Positions 20,579 to 32,208 of a DNA stretch of 64,000 nucleotides are shown here, one piece after another (position 1 is the first letter of the stretch; the number at the start of each line of letters is the position of its first letter). The stretch covers positions 194,186 through 258,185 of the forward strand of contig MEHQ01001678.1 in the NCBI GenBank assembly GCA_008828725.1, in the 5' to 3' direction. The notes under the pieces were generated by a model. The model saw only the letters and a list, made by a program, of their open reading frames with translations, was not told where the DNA came from and made no database searches. This DNA is from Saccharina japonica (taxonomy: Eukaryota > Sar > Phaeophyceae > Laminariales > Laminariaceae). A program made the translations under genes and the position numbers.

Positions 20579-21342
20579 AGGGTGTGTCCAAACAGAATCG
20601 AAAATCGAAATCGAAAATCGAAATCATTTCGATTTCGATAAAAAATCACCAACGTGTCCAAACAGAAACGAATTGGGAAACAGCAAGATCCAGGCGAAAA
20701 ACAACTGAGAGCACAAGCCATGGGCTGTTCACAACTATGTACACATGCCGACAATCTAGCGCTCGGCACCACAGGCCCACCAGAGGAGCAGGCGGAAGCG
20801 ACGACAATTCGATACCGGGAGGTCGTTGGGCCTCCCATGGAGGTGGTCGCGTGTCCAACTTTGACGCCCCGGGATCAAAATTCAAATTATACTGAGAACG
20901 ATTATTCAACCTCATTCTCGAGGGCATGATGCTGAACTCTACTCAAATTCTCTTCGCTTTGGCTCGAATGCCGGCAAACAAAGGCCCTAGAGCGTCTGGG
21001 CTGGTGTTGTGGTTGGCCTGCTGGCTATTTACGGGGGATCTGTGCGGCCGTGTTGGCGTGCTAGCTGTGGGTTGCGTGCTGCGTGCGGCAGTCCTGATAT
21101 GATACTTTGACGTGGCTGCGCTGACCAATAGAACACGCTACATTGTTGCTGCTCGTGCTTTCGATTTGCTTTTCGATTTTCAGCTGTCAACTTTTTGATT
21201 TTGGCAATGGGTTGTAAATCGTTCATTTTCTCGGAACCTAAAAAACGAAGGGGAACATGTGTGGGCCAGGGACCAATCAGCGCCTCGTTTATTATCATTT
21301 CGATTTTCGATTTCGATTTTCGATTCTGTTTGGACACACCCT
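20579..21342. mobile_element. hAT-like non-autonomous element with about 45-bp TIRs
   Basis: Long, near-perfect inverted ends start AGGGTGTGTCCAAACAGAAT and continue with alternating CGAAAATCGAAAT blocks (20579-20625 and 21296-21342). CAGGGTGTGTCCAAA-type ends are typical of hAT elements. I cannot see a clean 8-bp duplication (CGCAATGA left, GAAGATGA right at best). A third copy of the motif GTGTCCAAACAGAAACGAA lies at 20653. No transposase frame recognised. Confidence 0.65.
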
Positions 21343-21625
21343 GAAGATGATCCCCCAAAAAACAACCAAAATCAAAACCAGAACCAACACCGAAGACACC
21401 CGACACACCGAACACCAGCCCCCAACCAAATCAGACCAGAATATTACTCCCACCCGTGATTACTCTCTAGTTCTTCGTATAGACCTATTAGACTGCTGTA
21501 TGTATACGTAGCGTATTATTTAAGTTATTTAAGTTTGAAAGTCATCATGTTTTTAGTTTCATTCATACAGCAGCAAGCAGTAGTATACGCGACACATAAT
21601 CTAGATAGATGATAGATAGATGTGA

Positions 21626-21713
21626 ACCCCGCCCTTAAGAACTGGTCCCACGAATTTGGGGACAAACTACTTGGAATTAGTGTAGAAGGTTATTTTTCAG
21701 TTCTGAATCTCTA
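21626..21713. mobile_element. piggyBac-like MITE P5 (decayed)
   Basis: It matches the left part of P4 almost base for base (AAGAACTGGTCCCACGAA, GGGGACAAACTACTTGGAAT) and then gives the uninterrupted P4-type right part (TTTTTCAGTTCTGAATC). Its ends have decayed and TTAA is not intact. It serves as the empty-site comparison for P4. Confidence 0.6.
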
Positions 21714-23358
21714 ATTTTTGGCCGGACAGACGACTGAATCCATACTACATGTAAGATTGCGCGTGTTCCACACTATTTTCAGTACAAAGAAAGAGGTCGC
21801 ATTTTATTTTTTCCACAAAAAAAGCTCGGTCTCAAATCAATGCTTAACTTAATTAATTTCATCATGATCAGATACCGCCTCCTGTCGTATACGAACACAC
21901 ACGCATATATTCGTACAGAGAACACCTAACTAACTAATACCCAGTAAGATTAAACAGGCTAACTAATACCTGGTAATAAGAAAGCCACAGGTGGTGTGGA
22001 TACCAGGTCCCCTTCCCCTAGATAGTACCGCCTCATTACACACAAGTTCAAGGTCAACCAGAGGTTGCCCACTCCGTTCCGTGAAGACCCGAGACACCAA
22101 CCCACCTCGGTGTGTCCTCCACACCACAACCACATAAGAGAGAACCTGCCAGGGGCTCCGCCCCACATTGGCGTCGTCGGCAGGACACAGGCTGATATTT
22201 TGAGGAAAATAAGAAATTCGAGAGTCAGTCGTTATTATCTTGAAATTATTAGTTGTTGTGTAGAAAGCACCCTCTCTCAAATAAGAAATACAGCCAGCCG
22301 GTGTGTTGACCACAACAACAACAATTATTGTTTGGTCGGTCCACCCAAAGCATTTACGAGTGAGTACCTCGCAGCATAAACACAAATAAATAGACACACA
22401 CTTACTTCCTGAATTCTACAGCCTCAGATTGTGTCCCCCTCATACGGGATGTACATCCTATATGATGAGGACATACTAAAAATATATATTATAAAATCCT
22501 TAAGTACGCGCGATCGAAGTATTTACACTCAGCTACGTATTATTATAGCAAAGATGTGAGCTTCGACGAAATCCTCGAGCTCACAGCTAGCTGTTGTTTT
22601 TTTGATTTTTTAATATACATACAAGATACATACAAGGATTATACTATTAATAACAAACCCTAAAACGTGGACAGACAGACATGGCCGAGAGCGAGATGTG
22701 TACACCAGATTTATACGACACACGAACAGACGAACAGATGGACAGCAGAACCTCTGGTACGAGCATCCGGTAGCCTCGTCGGTTCATCGTCGGTTTGTCG
22801 GTGCGTCGTTTCGTCGGGCATGCGGCTTGCGCCCTGACTTGCGGAAGATCCGACGAGCGAGGTGTGGCCGTCATGTCTCTTGTAACTTGTTTTTTACTTG
22901 AAAATGGTGGGTAAAAAGTAGACAAAATCGTTGTCGTCGTATCCGACGGTTGTACACCTCATGCCTCGTAGTACCTGGCGTACGATTGATTGTTATATCA
23001 TGCAAACAGTTATAATAGTATTATTAATAGTATAGATGGATTGATATGTACCTGGGTACTCGTATATATGATACGGTACCTGGTATTATCATAGATGCCA
23101 TGCCGAAACGGAAAAGGCAACAGGTACTGGGGTACTCCGAGTATGGTACAAAATAACTAAAAAGTAACGGGTGGCGATCACCGGAAAGTCGCCAGTCGCC
23201 AGCCACAGCAGCGTACGCACCGGTTGTGTCGACGGCCGTCGACACAATTCGTGGAGGTGACGGTCATCTCGGAAAGCCACCGCAGCCGCCGGCATCGAAC
23301 CGTCGACACCTCAGTCGTCACCTCAGTCGTCACCTCGAGTCCGAGGCATGATGCTCTC
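21714..23358. other. No firm gene; R5 copy at 22408-22600
   Basis: A small minus-strand stretch (22146-22191, CCADDANVGRSPW-like, acceptor AAATATCAG, donor CAG|GTTCTC) could be a micro-exon but is too short to support. 22408-22600 is R5 copy b. 23227-23246 is a perfect GTGTCGACGGCCGTCGACAC palindrome. Confidence 0.4.
22408..22600 (+). repeat. Dispersed repeat family R5, copy b
   Basis: It shares CTGAATTCTACAGCCTCAG, AAGTACGCGCGATCGAAGTA and TTCGACGAAATCCTCGAGCT with 11691-11880. Between the shared blocks it has an extra ACGTATTATTATA-like insertion. Confidence 0.75.
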
Positions 23359-23797
23359 CAGGGCATTAATTAGGTGTTGCGCTGTTGCGCTGGCGCAACA
23401 TTTGGCCAAAATAACGGTTTTGCGCAACAGTCGCCGCGAGGCTAGTTGCGCGCAGCGCAACACGCGTTTTTGGGCGCGCAACATTTTCGCCGCAGGCTAA
23501 AAAAATTGTTGCGCGTTTTTTTCTCGCCGGGGTCGAGAAAAATTTTTGGGGGTCTTTTTTTCTTGATAAATAGTCGTAATTGGACATCTTTTAGGCCTTT
23601 TTAGGCGTACATTCGCCCATAGATCGCCATTTCGTTTTTCGCTTTTTTCCCTCCGGCGGGGGGGGGGGGGGGGGGGGGGGGGCGGTTGGGCCTGCGGGGC
23701 TAACACGCGCCTCAGGCGTGTTGCGGTGCGCGCAACACTCCTTGAGTCGCCTGTTGCGCTGCGCGCAACAGACCCCGACCCACTAATTAATGCCCTG
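23359..23797. mobile_element. hAT-like element with TTGCGCGC-rich interior
   Basis: A 15-bp inverted terminal repeat CAGGGCATTAATTAG starts a 439-bp element whose interior is full of TTGCGC/GCGCAA inverted motifs and a 25-nt G run (23658-23682). The flanks ATGCTCTC (left) and AT-ATGCTCCT (right) look like a drifted 8-bp duplication. CAGGG ends and an 8-bp target fit hAT. Confidence 0.65.
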
Positions 23798-24998
23798 ATA
23801 TGCTCCTCCATTCATTTACGTCGCACATTGACCTTAATAGTCCTATTTACTACCCTATGCATACATGACTGATAGTAAGTAGCGAGCGCCTCTGATACTA
23901 CCTATCTCATAGCTGCTGTCTGTGTGATCTCTTGACACATGAGCGCCGCCGCGGTGGCGAGAGGATATATATGGTATTATTAATAATAGTGGACAGTTGC
24001 TCGTCCATAATATCCAAATGACAAGAGCGGGGTGTTACTAGTGCACACCATACCACCGCCGAGGAGTGTGAATATGCTGCGCTGTGGTGTATATGTGTGT
24101 GAGAAGAGTAGGGGCGTCGTTTGCGGTGGGCGGGGGGTCACACTCGGAGGAGACGGTGAGCTTTGGCGCATACCAGTGCGTGGTGAACCTGTATGGGTGT
24201 GCCTGGCCGGGGGGGTGGGGTTGGCCCATGGACGAGGGGTGGGGGGGGGGGGGAGCGAGGGGGAGGGGAGGAGGCGGCGGCGGCGGGGCGGCGGGAGGAA
24301 GGAAGAGACAGAGGCTAGGATTGGAGCAGAGGAGGAGGAGGAGGAGGAGGAGGAGGAGGAGGAGGACATAGGTGCTATACAACAACAGTAACTGCGCTCT
24401 GGATGCAAGGTACGATATATCTCTCGCTATACTGTGGACCTGACACTATACTACCGGTACAGTAGTACTGTAGTACTACAGTATATACTATTTTAATACA
24501 GACCAAGGGTATGCGCGGATCTGAATCCCAGATACCCCACTACCCCCCCCCCCCAATATTGGAGGGAAGAACCGGGCCGTTGTGATCCCAGAAAACAATA
24601 AGTCAACTTTTTTTTTTAATTCCCCCCCCCCCCCCCGCCACCAGCGAAAAAAAAATAGGGGGGGTCTCTAAAACCAAATTAAAAAAGGGAACAAAAAACA
24701 AAAAAAAAATGGTTTTCGCTCATTCCGTCCTCCTGTGATCACAGCGATCCGGTTTGTTTTTCATTCTGACCTTCCTACAAGAAGTGTGGTGTCGTTTCCT
24801 CTTATTTTTTTACGCCCTTCTACAGACTGTTGTTGTACGAAGTATATCCTACCAAGTACCTCATACCATGTAAAGTATCTACAGTACGAGATACCACGAT
24901 AACCTTGTACCGTATTGTACGACGTACGACGTACAACAGTACAGTACGAGTATACACAAGGATACAAGTACGGCTATATACGTACTGCTGTTATGTAC
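23798..24998. other. No gene seen; G-rich and (GGA)n tracts, repeat related to 18440
   Basis: 24210-24300 is G-rich. 24328-24366 is a GGA/GAG run. 24540-24640 has C runs. 24656-24775 matches the interior of the MITE at 18395-18693 (GGGGGGTCTCTAAAACCAAA, TGATCACAGCG, TTTTTCATTCTGACC). Confidence 0.5.
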
Positions 24999-25080
24999 TG
25001 GTGGTGTAGATGATGCTTGACGGGTGAAGGGAGAGCTGCTACCATCAGCCTGCATATTCCCAGCATAGTTCGGTTCAGGC
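24999..25080 (-). CDS. Candidate small Ser/Pro-rich exon
   Basis: The minus strand reads PEPNYAGNMQADGSSSPFTR then QASSTPP between an acceptor GATTGATGAG and a donor CCACCA|GTACAT. An in-frame ATG pair just upstream (MRLMRPEPNY) could instead make it a first exon. Composition resembles the 20.1 and 30.1 kb pieces. Unrecognised and short. Confidence 0.27.
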
Positions 25081-25436
25081 CTCATCAATCTCATCACTCG
25101 TACAAACCTTCCTTCACCTTATTATTACTTATTATTATTGTCTTTGCCATCCGACAATGTGCAGCGTGATCTTCAGCGTTGATCACTCATAAAATTCCCA
25201 AATTCAGAAAACCACGGAAACCAAGGAAACCTACTGTATGCGTACAGTCTAACACCCTTCGATGCCTGCTTCCCGCCTACTTATTATGGTTCGGTTCCTA
25301 TCATACGGCACCAAGCAGCAAAACCGAACCAAACCGTGATACGATCCGTTCGTAATTACTTGAATTTAGTATCAAGGTGTGAAGGGAGCTGCCCTCGGGG
25401 GCACAGCGATGTCGGTGCTGAGTGCTGGGTGCTGGG

Positions 25437-25735
25437 TGCTGGGTGCTGGGTAGTGTTGCTGTTACTCGTCCATCGTATTGCAGTTAGTACTTCATTCCAT
25501 GCTGTGATACCTCTAACTCCGCCCAAGGCATAGTGCAGGAAGCCCAAAAGCACAGGGAGACGTTTCGGAGCAAAACAAGCAAGGGAGAGACGGGGGGGAA
25601 GCTCCCACAAAACAGACCTGAGAACCCTCTATTCTCAATACAGTATGCGTATCATGTGTACCGACTTTAAGAAGCGTGACGCCACTCCGTCTAATAATCG
25701 TAAATAACCATACGTTCTCGTATCTATATATAACC
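25437..25735 (+). repeat. Dispersed repeat family R6, copy a
   Basis: It aligns with 26781-27020 through CTCGTCCATC, CCAAGGCATAG, CAGGGAGA, GAAGCGTGACGCCAC and TCTAATAAT. It has an extra 14-bp TACAGTATGCGTAT (25639-25652) that copy b lacks. A (GGTGCTG)n stretch begins it. Confidence 0.75.
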
Positions 25736-26780
25736 ACATATTATACCGCACTACATCACATTAGCCCACCCTGAAGAGTCGTAGAGGTACTGTAGTAGAT
25801 CACACGACGCTTGGACAATCGAAGGGTGTCAGCAACAACACCCAGGAATCGGAAAGGGGGTCGAAGATGCGGCTATTCGAACTAATACTATTGAGGCTAC
25901 GATAGATCCCCCCCACAAGTCGTAGTGAGTGAGGTTAAAACGCCTCTTTTATAGCAAGAATGGAAACCCATTATGGCGCCGAAAGGGGAAACTCGAGGTC
26001 GGGAATGCACCTTCAAGATGCCGACAATAACTGGGCTACGTATTATGTACGAAGGTGAAGGTCAATATGTGATGGTATAGGCTCGGAGGCCGGATGTCAT
26101 CTGGCTCGGGGATTAACAAAAGCTGCTGCTCTTCTACGCTTGATTCTACAAGAAAGGGAGTTAACCCTTTTAGGACTGCAGTCCCGTTTTGGGGACAAAC
26201 AAGTCTAATTCTAAGTAATTTGTCCCCAAAACGGGACTCCAGTCCTATAAGGGTTAACACCAAGGATGCTGAATGGACAAACCTGCAAGGGGATACTCTG
26301 TGTCTCACCCAGTCATATTACAAAGACGTCTGGAGACGCAAAAAGGCGAAAAGAAAGAACAAGAGGTGATGGGCCGCGAAAATAAAAAGCCAACAGGGAA
26401 TGCATACGTAGCACACCGCAAAGCCAAGACAGCTTGCTGTAGGGCGCGCGGGACACGAGAGGCCATCCTGGGGCCATTCAGCGAAAATCAAGAGATAAGG
26501 CAAGGCACCCTAGAGAAGCCATGAAGGCAGCGCCCGTAACCCTGGACCTGAGAGGCTACCGTGGAGGCAACAGTAGAAAGGCATACGTAGCAGAAACAAA
26601 ATGTTACGCTGCAAAGCAAGGCAAGTCGGGGCCGCAAAGCGGGACCTGAGCGGCTAGCGTAGGGCCTTTAGTTGGATCGGAGCGCGGCTCGTGGGACGCT
26701 GCCAAAGCCAATCGCAAAAATGCCATGTCCTGCCGATGGCGCCATGTGTGAAGGCGGCTACCCTTGGAGACACAGGGGTA
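25736..26780. other. No gene recognised; MITE P2 inside
   Basis: Moderate GC sequence with short open frames (26036-26370, 26273-26524) lacking splice or motif support. P2 interrupts it at 26165-26253. Confidence 0.4.
26165..26253. mobile_element. piggyBac-like MITE P2, 89 bp
   Basis: CCCTTTTAGGACTGCAGTCC and GGACTCCAGTCCTATAAGGG ends, with TTAA at 26161-26164 and 26254-26257. It is nearly identical in plan to P1 and P3. Confidence 0.85.
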
Positions 26781-27020
26781 TCGGTTGCTGGGTAGTCACT
26801 CGTCCATCATGTTAGGTTGTTCCATGCTCTCTCTAAACCCGTCCGAGGCATAGCATAGCACAGGAAACCCGAGCAAGGATAAGCTAGGTACCTGAACAAC
26901 CAGGGAGAGGGAAGGGGGGGGGTGACTTGAGCACCCTCTGTTTCCAACATGTATCGACTTTCAGAAGCGTGACGCCACGCCTTCTAATAATTCCAAACAA
27001 CCGTATATACGTTCCCGTAT
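26781..27020 (+). repeat. Dispersed repeat family R6, copy b
   Basis: Diverged copy of 25437-25735. Here CCAACATGTATCGAC stands where copy a has the 14-bp TA-word insertion. Confidence 0.75.
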
Positions 27021-27055
27021 ATATATATATATGGCCATGTATACGGCACTCCATC

Positions 27056-29170
27056 ATGAAGGTATTGGCAGTGAGCGCTGGGCCCTGATCCAAGTGTGCA
27101 CTGCCAGCACACTATTGCCACTTCACACTTTACAAGTACCGGCTGAGGCAGCTGTCAGCTGCCAGTGGTGCCAGTACTTTGACGGCTTACTGCTGTGTAC
27201 GTCCCACGCTGCTAGCGGAAAGCCATCAAAACGCGGCGCTGAGAAAGGCGGCACGGCGAAACAGAAAAGAGCGAGGAGGGACTGAGCCAAACACATGGTT
27301 GACTCCTTTTTTTATTCCGTCTTTGCAGAGAGTCACGGTACCATGCCTCGTCAGTTCACGAGACCCACAACTTAGGGGGTTGGCTTTGAAACATGACCCA
27401 CAAATACCGTAAATTTTAACACGTGAAACCAAATCTCGTAAAAACGCGTCTCCAGAGGAAGCCTCCAGCGGACGTTCCGCGGGGGTTTCCAGTGAGGCCC
27501 TTTCACCAGCTGGGGGGGGGGGGGGTGTCGCAGCCGCGACACCGATCGGCTCCAGGGTGGTACTGGCTGTTGACGCAGTCAGTACATACCAGGTATTTAA
27601 TACTACCTGAAGCTACCTGGACCCTGTTGGATTTTCTCGTAGCAAAGCCTGATGCAATGTAACTGTCAATGATAAAAGTAGCGTCGTGAAACAGGGCCTC
27701 GAAGTGCGCAAGAGGACTGCTCGGAATTCGGGTGCTTCGTCGAGAGGGATCTGAGTATCACGTATGCACCAGGTATATTGTTATTGACGTCCTACCTGGT
27801 TAAGTATGACTATTAATAGTATTATAACGTACCCTTAGAGCTTATGGTGTAATTCTTGTATCTGATGTCGCGTGTCTCGGAGGTGGAAATTATTCAAATA
27901 ACAAGAACTCAAGTTATATATCAATCAATATTACCCACCCACACCCTCCATACGAAACATACTTACATGCCACTTATTACGTAGAACATACAGCAGTGCG
28001 GTGAGGGGGGGGAGGGGGGGGGGTGCCAACATTTTCTGACAGCCGTCCTGCCGACGACGCCATTACTTGAGGTGTGACTACGTTGGGCTATAGTACTGGT
28101 GTTTAGACTGCTCAACCGACCACACTCCGTAACCAACCTAAGCCTACCTTCCTTCCTTCCTTCCTACTGCTGTAGGTCTAGATGACAGGGTAATAGGGCA
28201 TGGGTAGGTGGGTGGGTGGGTGGGTCTGAAATTAATTCATCATTGACGTGAGCTGGTGGGAATGAATGGATTTCCATCTCCGGGGCATATGATAATTATG
28301 CATACTAATACTGTTCATAGCACACATAATAATACAAATAATAGAGGTGAATGTAATTACTTAGCTACTTGAGCTAATGTTAATTGATGAAATCAGTGAT
28401 TCGTTTCGGAGACGATGTCTATATGTATCTCAATAACCTGTAGATCGTGAGGTGGAAACTACTAAATAATTCACGTCTTGAATTAATATCAATTACTGTA
28501 GTTAATTTCACACTAACTTTTATACATCCATTAGTTTATTTCACCCACCCATACCCAAGTGTATTGCACTACGACGAAAACGCAAAAAAAACAAAAACAG
28601 AATGATCCATCGATCCGTACACCACACGAGCCCCTTGCGTCCTCGTCGTGTACCTGGCACACAGCAAGCACGTCCTGTCGATGCTTTGGTCACGCGTTCG
28701 TACTGGTATGCTACGTAGTATTGACCAGCAGGTGTTTCGGCGACTGTCCTCGTGCTCGTTCTAACTCGAATCGTCTTTTTCGTCGGGTGTAAAGGGCTTG
28801 CGGTCTTCCCAGTCCCTCCCTCCCTCCCTCCCTCCCTCCCTCCCTCCCACCTCTCACTCCTCCCCCCTCTGTTCGCATTCGTTATCGCATGCGATTTGGT
28901 ACTGCAAACTCCAAGAAAAGGTCCTCTCCAAATCGTGCATGCACCGTTCCGATTCACCCGCATGAACCAACAGACTTACTTTTTTGTGCTGTGTTCGGTG
29001 TTCGGTCGTAATTTTCTTCGTGGCGATGCCGTTAAACTATATTATACATACAACATATCATATACTTTCAATACTACGACTTATATAATACGAATACGTA
29101 CAGTATGTACTATCACGCGTTGTGGTGGCGTCACTCGAAAACCCGAAACCATTTCGTAGCGGATCTATGA
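27056..29170. other. No gene recognised
   Basis: It holds simple repeats: G run at 27513-27525, G-rich 28005-28022, TTCC at 28149-28165, GGGT at 28203-28226, CCCT at 28815-28850. Frames at 27031-27285 (+) and 28610-28790 (-) look faintly coding-like but have no splice or domain support. Confidence 0.4.
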
Positions 29171-29285
29171 CGGGGTGGGCTAATGTAGTAAGCAGGACCG
29201 ACGGTACACACAAAAACCTATATATTTACTTCTTTTTGCTACCACTATTTGGTCCTATTTACTAGCGGTTTACTATGGGCACCCG
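29171..29285. mobile_element. TA-flanked MITE family CGGGGG, copy 4
   Basis: Ends CGGGGTGGGCTAATGTAGTA and TAGCGGTTTACTATGGGCAC, right flank TA. It shares with copy 1 a duplicated TTTACTA block near the right end. Confidence 0.65.
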
Positions 29286-29360
29286 TAATAGGTACTTTGC
29301 TCTACATCAGTACGTACCTGTATATTTGCGGTCGGTCGATGTAGGCTTTTCTTCGCCTCG

Positions 29361-29640
<280 letters not shown>

Positions 29641-29849
29641 GGGGACGGGAAGAAAGAGAGCCCACCGGGGATCTCGGGAGGAGCCACGGACTCTGTACGT
29701 ACGAAATCGCAGCACAATCTGATCGTGGTACTATCATCTGCCGGCGAGGCCAGTGTAGATCATGCCGCCTTTCGCGGCGCAACGTAGTTGACTAGTGGGT
29801 GCGGTTTGTCGAAGCACCGTGATACTGTACCGATTTACTTGTACTAGAA

Positions 29850-29965
29850 CGGGGGACCATAGTAAATAGGGGACCTATGGTATAGACAAAACCCTATATA
29901 TTTGCCTATTTTTGCTATTATAACAATATTCGGTCCTAATATATGATATTTACTATGGTCCTCCG
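29850..29965. mobile_element. TA-flanked MITE family CGGGGG, copy 5
   Basis: Starts CGGGGGACCATAGTAAATA, ends TTTACTATGGTCCTCCG followed by TA. Compared with copy 6 it has an extra ATATATGATA (29939-29948) placed exactly after GGTCCTA. Confidence 0.75.
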
Positions 29966-30017
29966 TAATAGTGGGGTTTTGGGTACAAGTAGTACAGGTT
30001 TTGTCGAAGCTACTGAC

Positions 30018-30204
30018 TGTAGGTCAAGTTCTGCCATTGGCATCATTGTGAGGGCAGCAGGAGGGTTGGCGGCGGGGGAGAAGGAGGAGGAGGTGGACAC
30101 CACAAGCAAGTCATCGCCCGAAAAGCTGGAGACGAAGGACTGCTGTGGCGATGCTGGCCGTGAAGAGGTGCGCACATGGACAACGTGTGGGGGCATCTCC
30201 AGGT
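30018..30204 (-). CDS. Candidate Ser/Pro-rich coding exon
   Basis: The minus strand is open between an acceptor (AGTTCACGAG) and a donor GTCAGT, the same donor hexamer as the exon at 501-631. It reads LEMPPHVVHVRTSSRPASP, then SFVSSFSGDDLLVVS and a Ser/Ala/Pro-rich part ending MMPMAELDLQ. Codons are GC3-rich and the composition is that of a disordered regulatory region. The plus-strand frame over the same bases (acidic, Cys/Lys) is probably its shadow. No domain is recognisable. Confidence 0.38.
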
Positions 30205-30229
30205 CTCGTGAACTATGACGATATGGCAA

Positions 30230-31115
30230 TATGAATAACCTACCCCTATCTGTGGCGATACAGGATTAGCTACGAGTAGTTGGCGGGTATCGTCAAGTAT
30301 GTCCCGAGTAAGCAGCCTATACCATTCAGAGAGGGCCGCAGATAACTACTGTACCCACCAGGCAGAAGCGGACAAAACTCCCTGCAAGCCCTGGGTATTC
30401 GTATATTTTAATATGTTATGCGTACTCACGTTTTGCCCGATGCTGCCCCGGCCCTTCCCGGCGTGAGGGTACAGTGGTACAATGGTCTACAATAAGTAGT
30501 GGTGCACACCGTGCTGGCATTCTATAGCTGTAATATCGACCAAGTTTTTTTTTGTATAGCGGCTCTCTCTGTCTAAAAACAAAAGGAACAACTCCACGCC
30601 ACGCGAGACCACGCAGAAATACAAACTTTTTTTTTTATGGTGGGCCTCGACGAATTCCGGCAACAATACGAAGCGTTTCGTCTATTATGTCGGCAGGGTG
30701 TGAATGGACATCCCGCACATGATTGAGGAATGGCGGGTTGGTTGATTCATGATTTTAATGAACAGTCGAGGGGGCGGTTGGCCGCGGACAATGATTTGAA
30801 GAATGGCTGATTCGTGAATGATTCGTGAATGATTGGTGAACGGGTGATTCATGATTGATGAATGATTGGTGGATGATTGAGGACGCATTGATGACGATGG
30901 TCGGCTGTGGTGGGGGAAACTGGATAAGGCGTCGGCACGGCGAAGGGATACCGCCGGCTCGCGACGCGATTTACTGCCGTCTTGTATTCGCGATTGATTC
31001 GTGAGTGTGCTCGCGAATAGGGTCAGCTTCGAGCGACGTAGTGGATTGAAGCGGCCAGGAGAAACACGTTGCGACGTAGAGCCTCATGCAGGAGAGAGGG
31101 GGGGGGGGCAGGGAT
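30230..31115. other. No gene seen; GATTGATGAAT-type minisatellite
   Basis: 30725-30890 is built of ATGATTGGTGAAT / GATTCATGATT repeats. The rest has no coding support. Confidence 0.5.
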
Positions 31116-32208
31116 TGGTTGCCTTCCTTAGTCATTCGGCCAGTGAGCACGCCTCCATTTCGAGATGGAGCACCGTTTCTGCTCTTACTAGAGACATCTC
31201 CAACTTTAGGCTTTGGGGCGCTCCCCACGTTTTTTCCCCACGTATGAAAACATATTTTAGTGTTTGCCTATCTTAACGCCTTCTTGCTTCATCTTTTTGT
31301 GGCCACCACCGATCTCTTAGGATAGCGATCGATATTTATCTAGTGTTCAGGGACGGGGGTGTACTCGATATTCATGCATGGCCGTAGTCGTATGACAACA
31401 GACCCTCGCATCCTTTCAATACCGGGACGGAGCATGTCGGGTTTTCACCGACCAGTCAGAGGGGAGGGGTGTACTTCATTGTCATGCACGGCCGTAGTCG
31501 TATGATCATATACCCTCGCATCCCTACAATGCCGGGACGGAGCAAGTTGGGTTTTGACCAACCAAGGCAGACATTGCTTGCACCAAGCGCGAAGCGCCGT
31601 GAGGTATTGGGCGAGCCGCATGGAGGGTGAGCTGCATCCTGCTAAGAACGCCCTGTGAGGCGGACTTGCATATGCAGATGGGGGGGGGGTAAAATAGTGA
31701 AGCTGTTCGTGTGTTCGCTTCGATTGTTGTTGGTAATGTCGTCACATTAACTCACCACCGAACATCTAACAAAAATCTAGTTCGTGGCCACAGGGCGGGC
31801 TAAAAACAACTATGGAGTGGAATACTACGATCGACGAGGATGGCGATCGCCACGCATGCCATTGTAACGTACAGCAGTACCAGGCATATTTCGCTGTTTT
31901 CCCTGTCCACTAGCGGCTCTAATTGCGCCGCTTACACGAACTGGCCGAACAACTACGACAACTTCAAGTAGTGCGCGGGCCTGCGGGTGCAGTTGACACA
32001 TCTTCTCGCAGGTTCGGTGCAGCTTCTTGATAGTGTAGCATCGCTGGAAGAAGCAGTTATTTCGTATTTTGCAGCCCTGCATTGCACCCCCTACCCCCCG
32101 ACGTAGTGAGCGCCCAAATGTTGGAGGTGTCTCTTTTAGGAGTAGGAACGGTGCTCCGTCTCGGAAGGGATGCGTGGCCAATGGTCAAATTACTAAGGCA
32201 AGCAACAA
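31116..32208. mobile_element. Long-TIR element (about 120-bp arms) carrying R3 copies
   Basis: The left arm (31116-31240) and the right arm (32090-32208) are inverted and roughly 75-80% similar. They begin GGTTGCCTTCCTTAGTCATT and GTTGCTTGCCTTAGTAATT, share GGAGCACCGTT and GAGACATCTCCAAC-like blocks, and end in GGGCGCTC...ACGT. Between the arms lie two R3 repeats. Long arms suggest a foldback or Mutator-like element. I found no target duplication. Confidence 0.6.
31353..31685 (+). repeat. Dispersed repeat R3, one partial and one full copy in tandem
   Basis: The first (31353-31455) stops after the CACCGACCAG block. The second (31459-31685) runs through GCAGACATTGCTTGCACCAA, AAGCGCGAAGCGCCGTGAGG and the extension ATTGGGCGAGCCGCATGGAG, missing from the palindrome at 1-298. 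On the minus strand all copies keep an open frame with MQLTLHA...RP and GASRLVQAMSA, which may be chance in a young repeat. Confidence 0.85.

Noticed and set aside
31459-31685. R3 as a 5S rRNA or snRNA gene
   Set aside because: The minus strand CTACGGCCGTGCACGAC has a passing likeness to the start of 5S rRNA, but the rest does not match and no box C or Sm-like context is seen.
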